Shown here in pieces: positions 16,100 to 24,492 of a DNA stretch of 64,000 bases. The translations under genes were made by a program, and so were the position numbers. The DNA is from Chersky-840 sp963764205 (GTDB taxonomy: Bacteria > Actinomycetota > Acidimicrobiia > Acidimicrobiales > UBA8190): the NCBI GenBank assembly GCA_963764205.1, contig CAVXRN010000006.1, positions 496,001-560,000 on the forward strand, in the 5' to 3' direction. The notes below the pieces were generated by a model. That model was given only the letters and a program-made list of their open reading frames with translations, had not been told where the DNA came from and did no database searches. Numbering within the stretch: position 1 is the stretch's first letter; each line of letters opens with the position of its first letter.

Positions 16100-16588
16100 A
16101 TGTTGGTGTTGCTCGATGAGCGTCACGGTGGACTCACGGTCCACCACGCGGGCTGGTGGGACAGGCTCCGCGTGAGTGCCCGGGCGTCACGGCTCGACCG
16201 TGCACTGGCGGCGGGAGCGTCTCCCGATGCCACCGTGCACCTGGCACTGCGGGCCCAGGCTCTGGTGGGACCGTCGGTTCGGCGTGACCTCGCCCGCGGC
16301 CTGGCGCGGCTGATGGATCGCTCGACGTGTCGCGTCGCACGGCGCCTTTCGTCGATCCCGCTGTGCCGGGACCGCGTGTCGGATGTCGCGGTCGATCTCC
16401 AATCGTTGGTCGACCTGCTCGTCGACCCCGGCCCGGTCTCGGCGCGCGGCGTGGCCCAGGTCCGCGCCCTGCTCGGCGACGGAGCCGGGCCGCTCTACAA
16501 CAGGGCCAACACCGACGACCTCCGAGCACAGGTTCGCCGGACGGTCGAGGCCCTGGACCCCCTCGACACGCCATCCCACCTCACCTGA
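16100..16588 (+). CDS. Conserved-type actinobacterial hypothetical protein
   Basis: This protein has 162 residues from ATG 16100, chosen because AAGAGGTG precedes it by the right distance; an in-frame ATG at 16076 lacks such a site. The sequence is helical, rich in Arg, Leu and Ala, with no membrane segment or signal peptide (RASRLDRALAAGASPD and LALRAQALVGPSVRRDLARG). No named domain is recognised. It lies downstream of the strong promoter at 15937 with a leader containing the GGTCAC repeats, and is divergent from the CGNR regulator. Confidence 0.65.
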   Translation: MLVLLDERHGGLTVHHAGWWDRLRVSARASRLDRALAAGASPDATVHLALRAQALVGPSVRRDLARGLARLMDRSTCRVARRLSSIPLCRDRVSDVAVDLQSLVDLLVDPGPVSARGVAQVRALLGDGAGPLYNRANTDDLRAQVRRTVEALDPLDTPSHLT

Positions 16589-16604
16589 CAGCCCAGCCCA
16601 GGTC

Positions 16605-16943
16605 TCATCGCTCTCCGAGCGCGGCTCGGAGCATGGCCGGCGCCTTCACGAGGTAGCTCTCCTCGAGGTAACCGACGAGCTCGTCGCCCTCCACGTCGCT
16701 GAGGCGGACGAGAACCGCGCCGTGGCCGTCGTAGTGCGGCGTGGAGAACAGCGAGCCACCGCTCCCGGCGATGAGATGCGGTTTCTCGTCGAGCGAGCAG
16801 AACACGACGAGCACCTCGGTGTCGTGGACCCCGTTGCGCTCGTACTCGCGCTCTCCCCACATCCGGCAGAAGCTCTTGCCCCGCACCTTGAGCGCGGGGG
16901 TCCCGTACGAGGTGGAGCGGGTCACCTCGGGCAGATGCCTCAC
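16605..16943 (-). CDS. MmcQ/YjbR-family protein
   Basis: This protein has 112 residues from GTG 16943. The MmcQ/YjbR fold (CyaY-like DNA-binding-type protein of uncertain role) is indicated by STSYGTPALKVRGKSF and CSLDEKPHLI and by its length. Homologues usually begin about ten residues earlier; the same frame upstream reads ITFDDVIRLV, which fits the family start, but no ATG, GTG or TTG is available there. Either GTG 16943 makes a shortened protein or a rare ATC near 16970 is used. It is divergent from the GlxA regulator gene. Confidence 0.75.
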   Translation of the reverse strand: MRHLPEVTRSTSYGTPALKVRGKSFCRMWGEREYERNGVHDTEVLVVFCSLDEKPHLIAGSGGSLFSTPHYDGHGAVLVRLSDVEGDELVGYLEESYLVKAPAMLRAALGER

Positions 16944-17051
16944 AAGCCTGATGACGTCGTCGAAGGTGATGACGGCTCCCTCGGCCGTTCTCGGATCCGG
17001 CGCCCGAGCGTGGCCGGTCCCAGTATGGCCGAATATGTGGGAAGCGTGGCA

Positions 17052-17080
17052 TTGACGCTATGGGGGAGGCGGTGCACGCT
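17052..17080 (+). promoter_or_regulatory. Candidate promoter of the GlxA-type regulator
   Basis: TTGACG (17052-17057) and CACGCT (17075-17080) are separated by 17 bp. The -10 box ends 7 nt before ATG 17088, so the mRNA may be leaderless. Confidence 0.45.
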
Positions 17081-17087
17081 GGCAGGG

Positions 17088-18077
17088 ATGAAGCAGCGCA
17101 CCGTCGTCATCGTCGGCTTCCCCGGGCTCCAGCCCCTCGACGCCGTGGGGCCGTTCGAGGTCTTCGCCGGCGCGACCCGGGCCGCGGCCGCGCTCGGACG
17201 GCTCGGCGGCTACCACGTGACGTTGGCGTCGGTCGGAGCGCAGCCGCTGCGGGCCGGCAGCGGGCTGGGTCTGTGCACCGAGGCGTTGCCCGACCCAGCG
17301 CAGCAGATCGACACCCTGCTCATCGCCGGCGGCGACGGGGCCCAGGCCGCGTGCCTCGATGAGGTCTTGGTGTCGTGGGTCGCGACGGTCGCCCCGCGCT
17401 GCCGAAGGGTCGCCACAGTGTGCACGGGCGCCTTCGTCGCCGCGCAGGCCGGCCTGCTCGACCGTCGTCGCGTCACCACGCATTGGGCCCGGGCGGAGCA
17501 GCTGGCGGCGGAGTTCCCCTTGCTCGACGTCGACCCCGACCCGATCTACATCCGAGACGGGAAGTACTGGACGAGTGCCGGCGTCACCGCCGGCATCGAT
17601 CTGGCGCTCGCCCTCGTGCAGGACGACCTCGGGGTCGAGGTGGCGCAGACCGTCGCCCGGCACCTGGTGATGTTCCTGCACCGACCGGGCGGCCAGACCC
17701 AATTCGCGTCGCCGGTGTGGGTCCCGCGAGCCGAGCGATCGACCGTCCTCGCCGTGCAGAACCTGGTGGAAGCCGCGCCGGGCGGCGATCATCGTCTCCC
17801 CGCCCTGGCTGCAGCGGCCGCCATGAGCGTGCGCCACTTCGCCCGCGTCTTCACCGCCGAGGTGGGCGAGACCCCGGGCCGTTTCGTCGAACGCGTGCGT
17901 ACCGAAGCGGCCCGACGCGAGCTCGAGACGACCGACGACACCCTCGACGTCGTGGCGACGCGCTGTGGGTTCGGCACGGCCGAGACCTTGCGCCGGGTGT
18001 TCCAGCGTCGCCTCGGTGTGCCCCCCGACTTCTATCGACGACGCTTCCGCGTCCCCGACGAAAGGACATCAGCGTGA
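17088..18077 (+). CDS. GlxA-family transcriptional regulator (DJ-1/PfpI domain plus AraC HTH)
   Basis: This 329-residue protein has a DJ-1/PfpI-like domain (residues 1-190) carrying the nucleophile-elbow sequence VATVCTGAF, then an AraC-type double helix-turn-helix (about 225-325; PALAAAAAMSVRHFARVF and LDVVATRCGFGTAETLRRVF). Such proteins sense small molecules through the DJ-1-like domain and usually activate neighbouring genes. The next gene, a DJ-1/PfpI enzyme, overlaps it by GTGA, so enzyme and regulator are coupled. ATG 17088 lies 7 nt after a -10-like CACGCT. Confidence 0.9.
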   Translation: MKQRTVVIVGFPGLQPLDAVGPFEVFAGATRAAAALGRLGGYHVTLASVGAQPLRAGSGLGLCTEALPDPAQQIDTLLIAGGDGAQAACLDEVLVSWVATVAPRCRRVATVCTGAFVAAQAGLLDRRRVTTHWARAEQLAAEFPLLDVDPDPIYIRDGKYWTSAGVTAGIDLALALVQDDLGVEVAQTVARHLVMFLHRPGGQTQFASPVWVPRAERSTVLAVQNLVEAAPGGDHRLPALAAAAAMSVRHFARVFTAEVGETPGRFVERVRTEAARRELETTDDTLDVVATRCGFGTAETLRRVFQRRLGVPPDFYRRRFRVPDERTSA

Positions 18078-18739
18078 GTGACACCGTGCCACCGCACCCC
18101 CTGCGGGTCGCCATCCCCCTGTTCCCGAGGTTCACCGCGCTCGACGCCGTGGGCCCCTACGAGGTGCTGCAGCGCATCCCTGCCATCGACGTCACCTTCA
18201 TCGGTCACCGGCGCGGCGAGGTGCGCAGCGAGAACGGCATGCTCGGAATCGTCATCGACGCCACCTTCGAGGACATGGCCGAGCCCGATCTGATCGTGTT
18301 CCCCGGCGGGGTGGGCACCAGGGCCCTCGAGGACGACGAGCGCGTGCTCGAATGGGTGCGCCAGGCGCACGCCTCGACGCGGCTGACGACGTCGGTGTGC
18401 ACGGGGTCACTCGTCCTCGGAGCCGCAGGCCTGCTCAAGGGCCTCACCGCCACCACCCACTGGTCGTGTTACGCCGAGCTCGAGGCGCACGGTGCCGAGC
18501 CCGTGGCGGCTCGCGTGGTGGAACACCTCGACGAGCGCATCATCACCGCGGCGGGCGTGTCGAGCGGCATCGACATGGCGCTGCGCCTCGTCGAGCTGGT
18601 GGTGGACCGCACCGCCGCCCGGGCGGCTCAGTTGATGATCGAGTACGACCCGCAGCCGCCCTTCGACTGCGGCTCGCTCGCCAAGGCCGACGACGTCGTC
18701 GTCACCCGCGTGGTCGAGTACGCACAGCTCCGCCAGTAG
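18074..18739 (+). CDS. DJ-1/PfpI family protein, isonitrile-hydratase-like
   Basis: This 221-residue protein starts at the GTG overlapping the regulator stop. The fold is a single DJ-1/PfpI domain with DLIVFPGG and the nucleophile C109 in TSVCTGSLVLGAAGLL, followed by ATTHW. These features match the isonitrile hydratase branch, which hydrates isonitriles to N-formamides. D24 in FTALDAVGPYE, near the active site in this branch, is also present. The substrate is not certain; other GlxA-linked members have unknown activity. Coupled regulation by the preceding GlxA protein is likely. Confidence 0.8.
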   Translation: MSDTVPPHPLRVAIPLFPRFTALDAVGPYEVLQRIPAIDVTFIGHRRGEVRSENGMLGIVIDATFEDMAEPDLIVFPGGVGTRALEDDERVLEWVRQAHASTRLTTSVCTGSLVLGAAGLLKGLTATTHWSCYAELEAHGAEPVAARVVEHLDERIITAAGVSSGIDMALRLVELVVDRTAARAAQLMIEYDPQPPFDCGSLAKADDVVVTRVVEYAQLRQ

Positions 18740-18752
18740 TCCGACACCCAGC

Positions 18753-18775
18753 AGCCGGCCGATTCGGGCCCGGCT
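18753..18775. terminator. Hairpin between convergent genes
   Basis: AGCCGG at 18753-18758 pairs with CCGGCT at 18770-18775, with extra CC/GG pairs possible inside. It lies between the stop of the isonitrile-hydratase-like gene and that of the secreted repeat protein. There is no clear U-tract, so its role as a terminator is tentative. Confidence 0.4.
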
Positions 18776-18787
18776 CTCCTTGTCGCC

Positions 18788-20866
18788 CTACTTGTTCGTC
18801 ATGAAGAACATGGCGACGTTCGGCAGGCCGTGCACGGTTCCGAGAATGAGGTATGTGCCCCTCTTGCCGTTGGCCGAGAGGAAGGGAGACGTCGCGATCC
18901 CCGTGGCGCCCGTCGCGACGCTCATCGGGCCCCACGCCGCGACGGTGGCTCCGGTCGCGGGCGCCGTGAAGGTCACCGTCACTCCCGGCACCGGGTTGCC
19001 CGAGGCGTCGGTGACCAGGACCTCGAGGCGAGGGGCGAAGAAGCTGTTGATCGGGGTCGTCTCCTGGAAGTACACGAAGTCCTGCACCGACGCCGGGACC
19101 TGGGTCGTCGCCACCGGGGTGGCCGGGGCGGTCGGGGCCGGGGGCGCCGTCACCGGGGCCACCGGGGCGGTGGCGAGGAGGCTGACCTGGGCCGTCCCCC
19201 ACGACGGTGTCGATGCGCCGTCACCGGAGTACGACCCGAGGACCGTCGCCGTCGCCGTCGCCGGCATGGGGCCGGTGCAACTGGCTGTGCCGTTGGTGAT
19301 GGTCGCGCTGCACAGCGCGACCAGGCCCGCCGAGAACGCGACCGTGCCCGTGGGCCCGGCCGAACCCGCCACGGTGGCGGAGTAGGTGGCGGTGGTGCTC
19401 GAGGCCTGCAGCGCGCTCACGCTCGTCGTCGTGGCCGCCAGCGACGGGTCGGTCTCGACGACACCCTCGCGGCCCGCGCTGCCGAGGTAGGTGCCGACGG
19501 CGAGACAGACACCTGCGCCCGGGCACGTCAGCGGTGAGAACGACGGATCCGAGCCGGCGCTGGCGTCGGCCGGGAGCGGCGTCGTGATGGCGGCCCACGA
19601 TCCCGACGCCAGGTTCCAGAACAGGCCGTTGATGGACCCGGCGACGTCGGACTGCCCCACCGCCACGCACGTTCCCGTCGCGGGGCACGCCACATTGTGG
19701 ATCTCGATGTTGGCGCTTGCCGGCGTGCCGGCCGGGGTCGGCGCCGTGGACGGGGTCCAGGTGCCTGTGGCCAGGGTGTCGATGAGGCCTTGCTCGACGC
19801 CGGACTCGACATAGAAGCCGGTCGCCACGCAGTCGGCGGCGTCGGAGCACGCCACCGAGGTCAGCTGCACGTCGGTGGAAGGCGTGCCGTCGGGGATCGG
19901 CACCGCCGTGGCCGTCCACGTCCCGCCCGACAGGGTGTCGATGAGGCCCTCGTAGTTGCCGTCGAAGGTCGTCCCCGCCACGACGCAGTCCGTGGCATCC
20001 GCGCACGCCACGGACAGGTCATTGTTGGCGATCGACGCCATGGTGGGAGACGTGCCGGCCGGCACCGGGAGCGCTGACGCCGTCCAGACCCCTCCTGCCA
20101 ACGCGTCGACGAAGCCCAGGTAGATCCCGCTGACCTCGTATGTGCCCGTCGCCACGCACGAGCCCGAGGCGGCGCAGGCCAACGAGAGGAACTGCGAGCC
20201 CGATGCGGCTCCGGGGAGAGGGGCAGCCGCCGCGCTCCAGCTCCCGGCGACGTCGGTGTCGATGAGCGCGTGCTCGGCGCCGGTGCCAGGGGTGTAGAGG
20301 CCGACCGCGGTGCACGATCCGGCCGCCGTACAGCTCACCGAGGCGAGTTGCGCGTAGGCGCTGGAACCCGTCGTCACGGCTCCTGCCGGGAGGGCGACCT
20401 CGGACGGCGTCCACGCACCGTTGGACAATTGGTCGACCAGACCCTGGGTGGCGCCCGACGTGTCGAGGTAGCGACCCACAGCCACGCAGGTGCCCGTGGA
20501 CGGACACGACACCGATTGCAACAGCGCCTGGGGGTCGGCCGCGGCGTTGCTCGGGAGCGGCGCCTCGACGGCGCTCCACGTGTTGCCGGATTCGGCCGCG
20601 ATCAGCGCCGGCTCGTAGTACGTCGTCCCCGTCAGGGCGAGATAGTCCCCGACCGCGACGCACCACCCGTCCGCCGGGCACGACGTCGACGCGTACGTGA
20701 GCCCCTGGCCCGCCACCGCGTTGGCCGGCAGAGGCGGGTTGACCGCACTCCACGAGACCCCCGCCGTGGCCGTCGCCTCGTTGGTCACGACCAGGAGCGC
20801 GCTCACCGCCACCAGCGCCGCCACTGCGGCTAGGACGGTCGGGCGTCGCGTCACGGCGTTGGTCAT
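18788..20866 (-). CDS. Large secreted repeat protein with Ig-like C-terminal domains
   Basis: This 692-residue protein has an N-terminal signal peptide or anchor (about residues 10-34). Residues 50-490 contain eight repeats of about 55 residues, each with a C-x5-C-x-A-x-G motif (for example SCPSTGTCVAVGRY and ACSDAADCVATGFY), probably a disulphide-stapled beta-propeller or solenoid. A bacterial Ig-like segment follows (about 490-570), then a Thr/Pro/Ala linker and a C-terminal Big_1-like domain (LEVLVTDASGNPVPGVTVTF). No catalytic residues or sortase motif are seen, so an extracellular binding or surface role is likely. The start ATG is preceded by GGGGGCAAG. Confidence 0.85.
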   Translation of the reverse strand: MTNAVTRRPTVLAAVAALVAVSALLVVTNEATATAGVSWSAVNPPLPANAVAGQGLTYASTSCPADGWCVAVGDYLALTGTTYYEPALIAAESGNTWSAVEAPLPSNAAADPQALLQSVSCPSTGTCVAVGRYLDTSGATQGLVDQLSNGAWTPSEVALPAGAVTTGSSAYAQLASVSCTAAGSCTAVGLYTPGTGAEHALIDTDVAGSWSAAAAPLPGAASGSQFLSLACAASGSCVATGTYEVSGIYLGFVDALAGGVWTASALPVPAGTSPTMASIANNDLSVACADATDCVVAGTTFDGNYEGLIDTLSGGTWTATAVPIPDGTPSTDVQLTSVACSDAADCVATGFYVESGVEQGLIDTLATGTWTPSTAPTPAGTPASANIEIHNVACPATGTCVAVGQSDVAGSINGLFWNLASGSWAAITTPLPADASAGSDPSFSPLTCPGAGVCLAVGTYLGSAGREGVVETDPSLAATTTSVSALQASSTTATYSATVAGSAGPTGTVAFSAGLVALCSATITNGTASCTGPMPATATATVLGSYSGDGASTPSWGTAQVSLLATAPVAPVTAPPAPTAPATPVATTQVPASVQDFVYFQETTPINSFFAPRLEVLVTDASGNPVPGVTVTFTAPATGATVAAWGPMSVATGATGIATSPFLSANGKRGTYLILGTVHGLPNVAMFFMTNK

Positions 20867-21043
20867 CTTGCCCCCAAAGACTCCGCCGGGCCGCCACCCT
20901 GTCGATGGAAGCCGACCCGCCTGTCAGTATCCCCGGCGCCAAGTTGGTCACTTCCGTGCTACCCGGCGCATCGTCATGATTGACGATTCACATGGCGTGG
21001 TCGGTTCAAATCGACCCTGTCGGGGTGGGTGTGCCCAACGGGG

Positions 21044-22012
21044 TCAGTGGGGTGGCAATCGTCGGAGCGGTCCCGATCGATGCAGCTCGGCCACGACCTC
21101 ACCCAAGGCGTCGATCTGCTCGCGGGCGGTGGTGGGCGAGACGCCCGGAACGTGGACGCGGAGGTTGAGCGCGTCGACACCTGATTGCTCGACGACATCG
21201 GCCAGCTGCCCCGCCAACGACGTCGGGTCATCGTCGGCCAGCAGCTGCTCGCCCTGCCAGTGCACCTGCGCCCCGGACGATGCATAGCTCCGGTACCGGT
21301 CCAGCTGCCGGTCGACGTGCTCGGTGGGTGCGACGCCCACCCATGCCCGTCGCACGAGCACGCACGGCCGGTCCCCACCGGCATGGCGGTAGGCGTCGGA
21401 CAGCGTCCGGATGCGCTGCGGTGTCGAGAGTGAGTCGAAGAGCAGGCCGACACCGAGTGCGGCTGCCCGGCGCACCGCCACCCCGCTCATGGCCGCGCTC
21501 AGGACCGGCACGGGGTCGAGCGTGCACCGGGCCACCGCGGGGTCGCCGACCAGCGCTCCGGGATCGGTCCCACCGAGGGCACCGGCCACGGTGGCCAGTC
21601 CCCGGGCGAAGCGCAGCGTCAGGTCGTCCTTGGTGAGGCCCATGAGGTCGAAGTCGGCGTCGAGCGACCCCGCCGCCAGGCCCAGCCCGACGCGCCCGGG
21701 GAAGCGCGCCGCCAGCCACGCCACCTCCTCGACCACGAGCGCGGCGGGCCGCAACGGCAACAGCAGTGGGCACGCCGCGGCCCATCCCGCCGGCATGGCC
21801 TCGAGCAACCATCCCGCCGCTTGCAACGGATTGGGCATGTAGCCGGCGAACCCGCCGTGGTGCTCGCTCGTCATGACCCCGTCGAACCCGGCCTGTATCC
21901 CGAGCACCGCTTGGTCCCGCAGTTCGCGCACGGCCTCCTCGGCCCCGAGCCCGACATGGGGGTAGAGGCGCAACGAGATCGATCCGGGCGCCAGGGGACG
22001 GGTGGGCTCCAC
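21044..22012 (-). CDS. LLM-class flavin-dependent oxidoreductase (luciferase-like)
   Basis: This 322-residue single-domain protein has the luciferase-like TIM-barrel pattern: FDGVMTSEHHGGFAGYMPNPLQAAGWLLEA near the N-terminus, RVGLGLAAGS in the middle and a short C-terminal tail. Such enzymes use FMN or F420 in monooxygenase or dehydrogenase reactions. The substrate and cofactor cannot be fixed from sequence. The start is GTG 22012 with no obvious ribosome-binding site; CAGGAT ends 6 nt upstream. It runs in the same direction as the cupin-like and GNAT genes, 22 bp after the former. Confidence 0.85.
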   Translation of the reverse strand: MEPTRPLAPGSISLRLYPHVGLGAEEAVRELRDQAVLGIQAGFDGVMTSEHHGGFAGYMPNPLQAAGWLLEAMPAGWAAACPLLLPLRPAALVVEEVAWLAARFPGRVGLGLAAGSLDADFDLMGLTKDDLTLRFARGLATVAGALGGTDPGALVGDPAVARCTLDPVPVLSAAMSGVAVRRAAALGVGLLFDSLSTPQRIRTLSDAYRHAGGDRPCVLVRRAWVGVAPTEHVDRQLDRYRSYASSGAQVHWQGEQLLADDDPTSLAGQLADVVEQSGVDALNLRVHVPGVSPTTAREQIDALGEVVAELHRSGPLRRLPPH

Positions 22013-22034
22013 CGGGCGATCCTGTCACGACCCG

Positions 22035-22583
22035 TCAGGCGTCGGTTTCCTCGCCGTCGACGACCCAGCGCGAACGCAGATCGGCGAGCCATTCGGGCAA
22101 CTCGATCTCGGGATCCGGGAGCGCCTGCGCACCGCGCGCCGCCAGGGCGCGTGCGAAGGCCTCGGGGTCGTCGCCCCACGACCGGGGGTCGCCCATCATC
22201 ACCTCGAGCAGCAGCGTGCCCGCGTCGCCGGCGGTGAACGGGCCGAAGGCCGCCCCCAGCGGCAACTCGATGTGGGTGCCGGCGGGGCAGTACCGGTCGC
22301 CGCACCACATGGCACCGTCGATCACGAACAGGACGTGGGGGCTGTAGTGACCGTGGCGACGGACGACGACGCCGGGGTCCCATCTGGCGTAGAGCGAGAG
22401 GTACTGGGGATCGGGCGAGAACGCCAGCCACTTCTCCCACACCGAGGACACCGAACCGTCTGTGTTGCGGATCGCCTTGACCTGTTGCCAGGCCATGTCG
22501 GCGTCGTCGATGTGGCGGAAGGTGGGCTCGAGTCCCGGCACCTTCACCGATGCCGCGACGTCGGCGTCGTGCTCGTCGTTCAC
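22035..22583 (-). CDS. Cupin-fold protein of unknown function
   Basis: This 182-residue protein starts at GTG 22583, preceded by GGGAGG at a good distance. The central part (about residues 60-130) looks like a cupin barrel: RRHGHYSPHVLFVIDG supplies His residues at the usual metal positions, with PAGTHIELPLGAAFG following. Related proteins are often annotated as cupin or ChrR-like sensors or dioxygenases. There is no signal peptide. It lies 31 bp after the GNAT gene on the same strand and probably shares its transcript. The specific reaction is unknown. Confidence 0.7.
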   Translation of the reverse strand: MNDEHDADVAASVKVPGLEPTFRHIDDADMAWQQVKAIRNTDGSVSSVWEKWLAFSPDPQYLSLYARWDPGVVVRRHGHYSPHVLFVIDGAMWCGDRYCPAGTHIELPLGAAFGPFTAGDAGTLLLEVMMGDPRSWGDDPEAFARALAARGAQALPDPEIELPEWLADLRSRWVVDGEETDA

Positions 22584-22614
22584 GTGCGTTGCCTCCCGTG
22601 CGGGCCTCGTGCCG

Positions 22615-23412
22615 TCACGCCGGCGGGCCGTAGCACCAGCGGTAGCGCGACACCTCGACGAACCCCAGGCGCAGGTACAGCGGCTCACCCGCCTCGGACG
22701 CCTCGAGCACCACGGCCCTCGCCCCGAGGTCGAACCCGGCACCGACGGCCCAGCGTGTGCACAGCTCGCCCAGCCCGCGTCCCCGGGCGTCGGGGATCGT
22801 CCCCACCAGCTGGATCCCGGCCACCTCTGCGCTGGCGACGACCATGGCCGCCGCCACGGGTTGGCCGGCGCGCCGCGCCACCACGGCGCGCACACCCCGG
22901 GCGCGCACCGCGTCGAGGGTGGCCAATTGCGCCTCGGCCGCGTCGCGGGGGAGGAACGAGTCGGCATAGGCCTCCACCGTCACCGCCAGGTAGTCGAGCC
23001 GGCCCTGGTCGTCGATGACCTCGTCGAGGGTGAAGCCCGCCGGCACCACGCCCGCGTCGAGCCGGTGATCGATCGCCATGCGCGGGGCTCCGGTGGCGGA
23101 GATCGACACGTACCCGGCGTCGAGCGCGCTGCGCTGGAGATCGGCGTCCGCATGCGCCGCGATCCACACGCAGTACCCGGGCCGCGCCGCGAAGAACACG
23201 GCCGCCCGGGCGAGGACGTCGTCGGGTGCGAGAGAGCGGTCGAGGCGTATGGCCCCGTTGTGATACGGGCCGGGCCAGGTGGCGGAGGTGGAGTAGAGCA
23301 GGAGCCGTCCGTCGTCCTCGGCCGTCGCGCCCGGCGCCGTGGCGGCGTAGAGGCGCATGGTCGTGGCCAAGTTGGCGTCCCCGGCGGCCAGCAATTCGTC
23401 ACGGTCCATCAT
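22615..23412 (-). CDS. GNAT-family N-acetyltransferase
   Basis: This 265-residue protein starts at one of two adjacent ATGs (23412 or 23409). The C-terminal half holds a GNAT domain with the acetyl-CoA binding signature VGTIPDARGRGLGELC (about residue 205) and LEASEAGEPLYLRLGF near the end. The N-terminal half (about 1-130) looks like a degenerate second GNAT domain, as in Eis-like or tandem-GNAT proteins. The -10 box TACGTT ends 7 nt before the second ATG, supporting a leaderless start there. It is divergent from the Gfo/Idh gene with overlapping promoters. The substrate is unknown. Confidence 0.85.
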   Translation of the reverse strand: MMDRDELLAAGDANLATTMRLYAATAPGATAEDDGRLLLYSTSATWPGPYHNGAIRLDRSLAPDDVLARAAVFFAARPGYCVWIAAHADADLQRSALDAGYVSISATGAPRMAIDHRLDAGVVPAGFTLDEVIDDQGRLDYLAVTVEAYADSFLPRDAAEAQLATLDAVRARGVRAVVARRAGQPVAAAMVVASAEVAGIQLVGTIPDARGRGLGELCTRWAVGAGFDLGARAVVLEASEAGEPLYLRLGFVEVSRYRWCYGPPA

Positions 23413-23416
23413 GGGC

Positions 23417-23426
23417 AACGTAGTTT
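23417..23426. promoter_or_regulatory. Symmetric bidirectional promoter core
   Basis: The minus-strand -10 TACGTT (23422-23417) and the plus-strand -10 TAGTTT (23421-23426) share the same TA step. Each ends 7-8 nt from a start codon (ATG 23409 and GTG 23435), so the two divergent mRNAs would start within about 20 bp of each other and both be leaderless. Confidence 0.55.
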
Positions 23427-23434
23427 GCAGGACC

Positions 23435-24487
23435 GTGGTGAGGATCGGGTTGGTGGGGACAGGGGTGATCGCCTGGGCCCATGCCATCGGCTTGCAGGGC
23501 ATGATCCGAGGCGGCGTCGTCGACGCCGAGGTGGTTGCCGTGCACGACCTCGACGCCGAGCGGGCCGCGGGGTTCGCGGCGGTGATCGGGGCCGACGTCG
23601 TCCCCGGTGTGGCGGAGGTGCTCGAGCGTTGCGACGCGGTGTGGGTGTGCACTCCGACCGCCGCACACCGGGCGGTGGTGGAGGCGGCGGTGGCCAGGGG
23701 CTTGGCCGTGTTCTGCGAGAAGCCGCTCGCGCCGGACCTGGCCGGTGCCCAGGCGATGGCGGCGGTGGTGGAGCGCTCGGGTGTCCCGGCCCAGGTGGGC
23801 CTCGTGCTTCGCTACGCGCCGGTCTTCCGGGCCCTGCGGGACGTGCTGGCGTCGGGAGAGCTCGGCGACCCGATGACGGCGGTCTTCCGCGACGACCAGT
23901 ACTTCCCGGTGCAGGGTGTCTACGCCTCGGCCTGGCGTGGTGACGTGGCCGTGGCCGGCGGTGGGTGTCTCATCGAGCACTCCATCCACGACCTCGACAT
24001 CCTCCGGTTCTGCCTGGGCGAGGTGACCGGCGTCACGGGCCGCACCGAGAACTTCTCGGGTCACGAAGGCGTCGAGGACCTGGCGACGGTGTCCCTCCGC
24101 TTCGTCTCGGGAGCCTCGGCGGAGCTCGTGAGCGTCTGGCACGACATCTTGAGCCGGGGGTCGACGCGCCGGGTGGAGGTGTTCTGCCGCAACGGCATGG
24201 CCTGGCTCGACAACGACTTCCTCGGCCCGCTGTACGTGCAGAGCACCGACGGCACCGAAGTGCGTCCGTGCCCGCCGCCGGGCTGGGTGCGCGACCTCGA
24301 GCTGGGCGACGACGAGATCGGTCTCGCCATCAGTGCCTATGTCGAGGCCGACCGGGCGTTCCTCGACGCCGTGTCCTCAGGGCATGCGCCGCAACCCAGC
24401 TTCGCCGAGGCGGTCGTCGCCCACCGACTGGTCGACGCGGCCTACCGGTCGTCGGCCGCCGGCGGGATGCCGATCGCGTTCGAGTGA
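23435..24487 (+). CDS. Gfo/Idh/MocA-family NAD(P)-dependent oxidoreductase
   Basis: This protein has 350 residues from GTG 23435 (GTG 23438 is equally possible). A Rossmann fold opens with RIGLVGTGVIAWAHA; the family signature CEKPLAPDL is at about residue 92, followed by the C-terminal GFO_IDH_MocA domain with GGGCLIEHSIHDLDILRF, whose EH and HDLD residues line the active site. Such enzymes oxidise or reduce sugars, inositols or their derivatives. The sugar is not identifiable here. It is divergent from a GNAT gene, and the shared promoter suggests coordinated expression. Confidence 0.9.
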   Translation: MVRIGLVGTGVIAWAHAIGLQGMIRGGVVDAEVVAVHDLDAERAAGFAAVIGADVVPGVAEVLERCDAVWVCTPTAAHRAVVEAAVARGLAVFCEKPLAPDLAGAQAMAAVVERSGVPAQVGLVLRYAPVFRALRDVLASGELGDPMTAVFRDDQYFPVQGVYASAWRGDVAVAGGGCLIEHSIHDLDILRFCLGEVTGVTGRTENFSGHEGVEDLATVSLRFVSGASAELVSVWHDILSRGSTRRVEVFCRNGMAWLDNDFLGPLYVQSTDGTEVRPCPPPGWVRDLELGDDEIGLAISAYVEADRAFLDAVSSGHAPQPSFAEAVVAHRLVDAAYRSSAAGGMPIAFE

Positions 24488-24492
24488 GCCGC

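Noticed and set aside
15951..16175. Small frame with a VTVTVTV run over the GGTCAC repeat
   Set aside because: The repeat fully explains the sequence, no ribosome-binding site is present, and the region is better read as a promoter and leader.
22462..23943. Plus-strand frame of 493 codons
   Set aside because: It is antisense to the GNAT gene and out of frame with the Gfo/Idh gene; composition is shadow-like.
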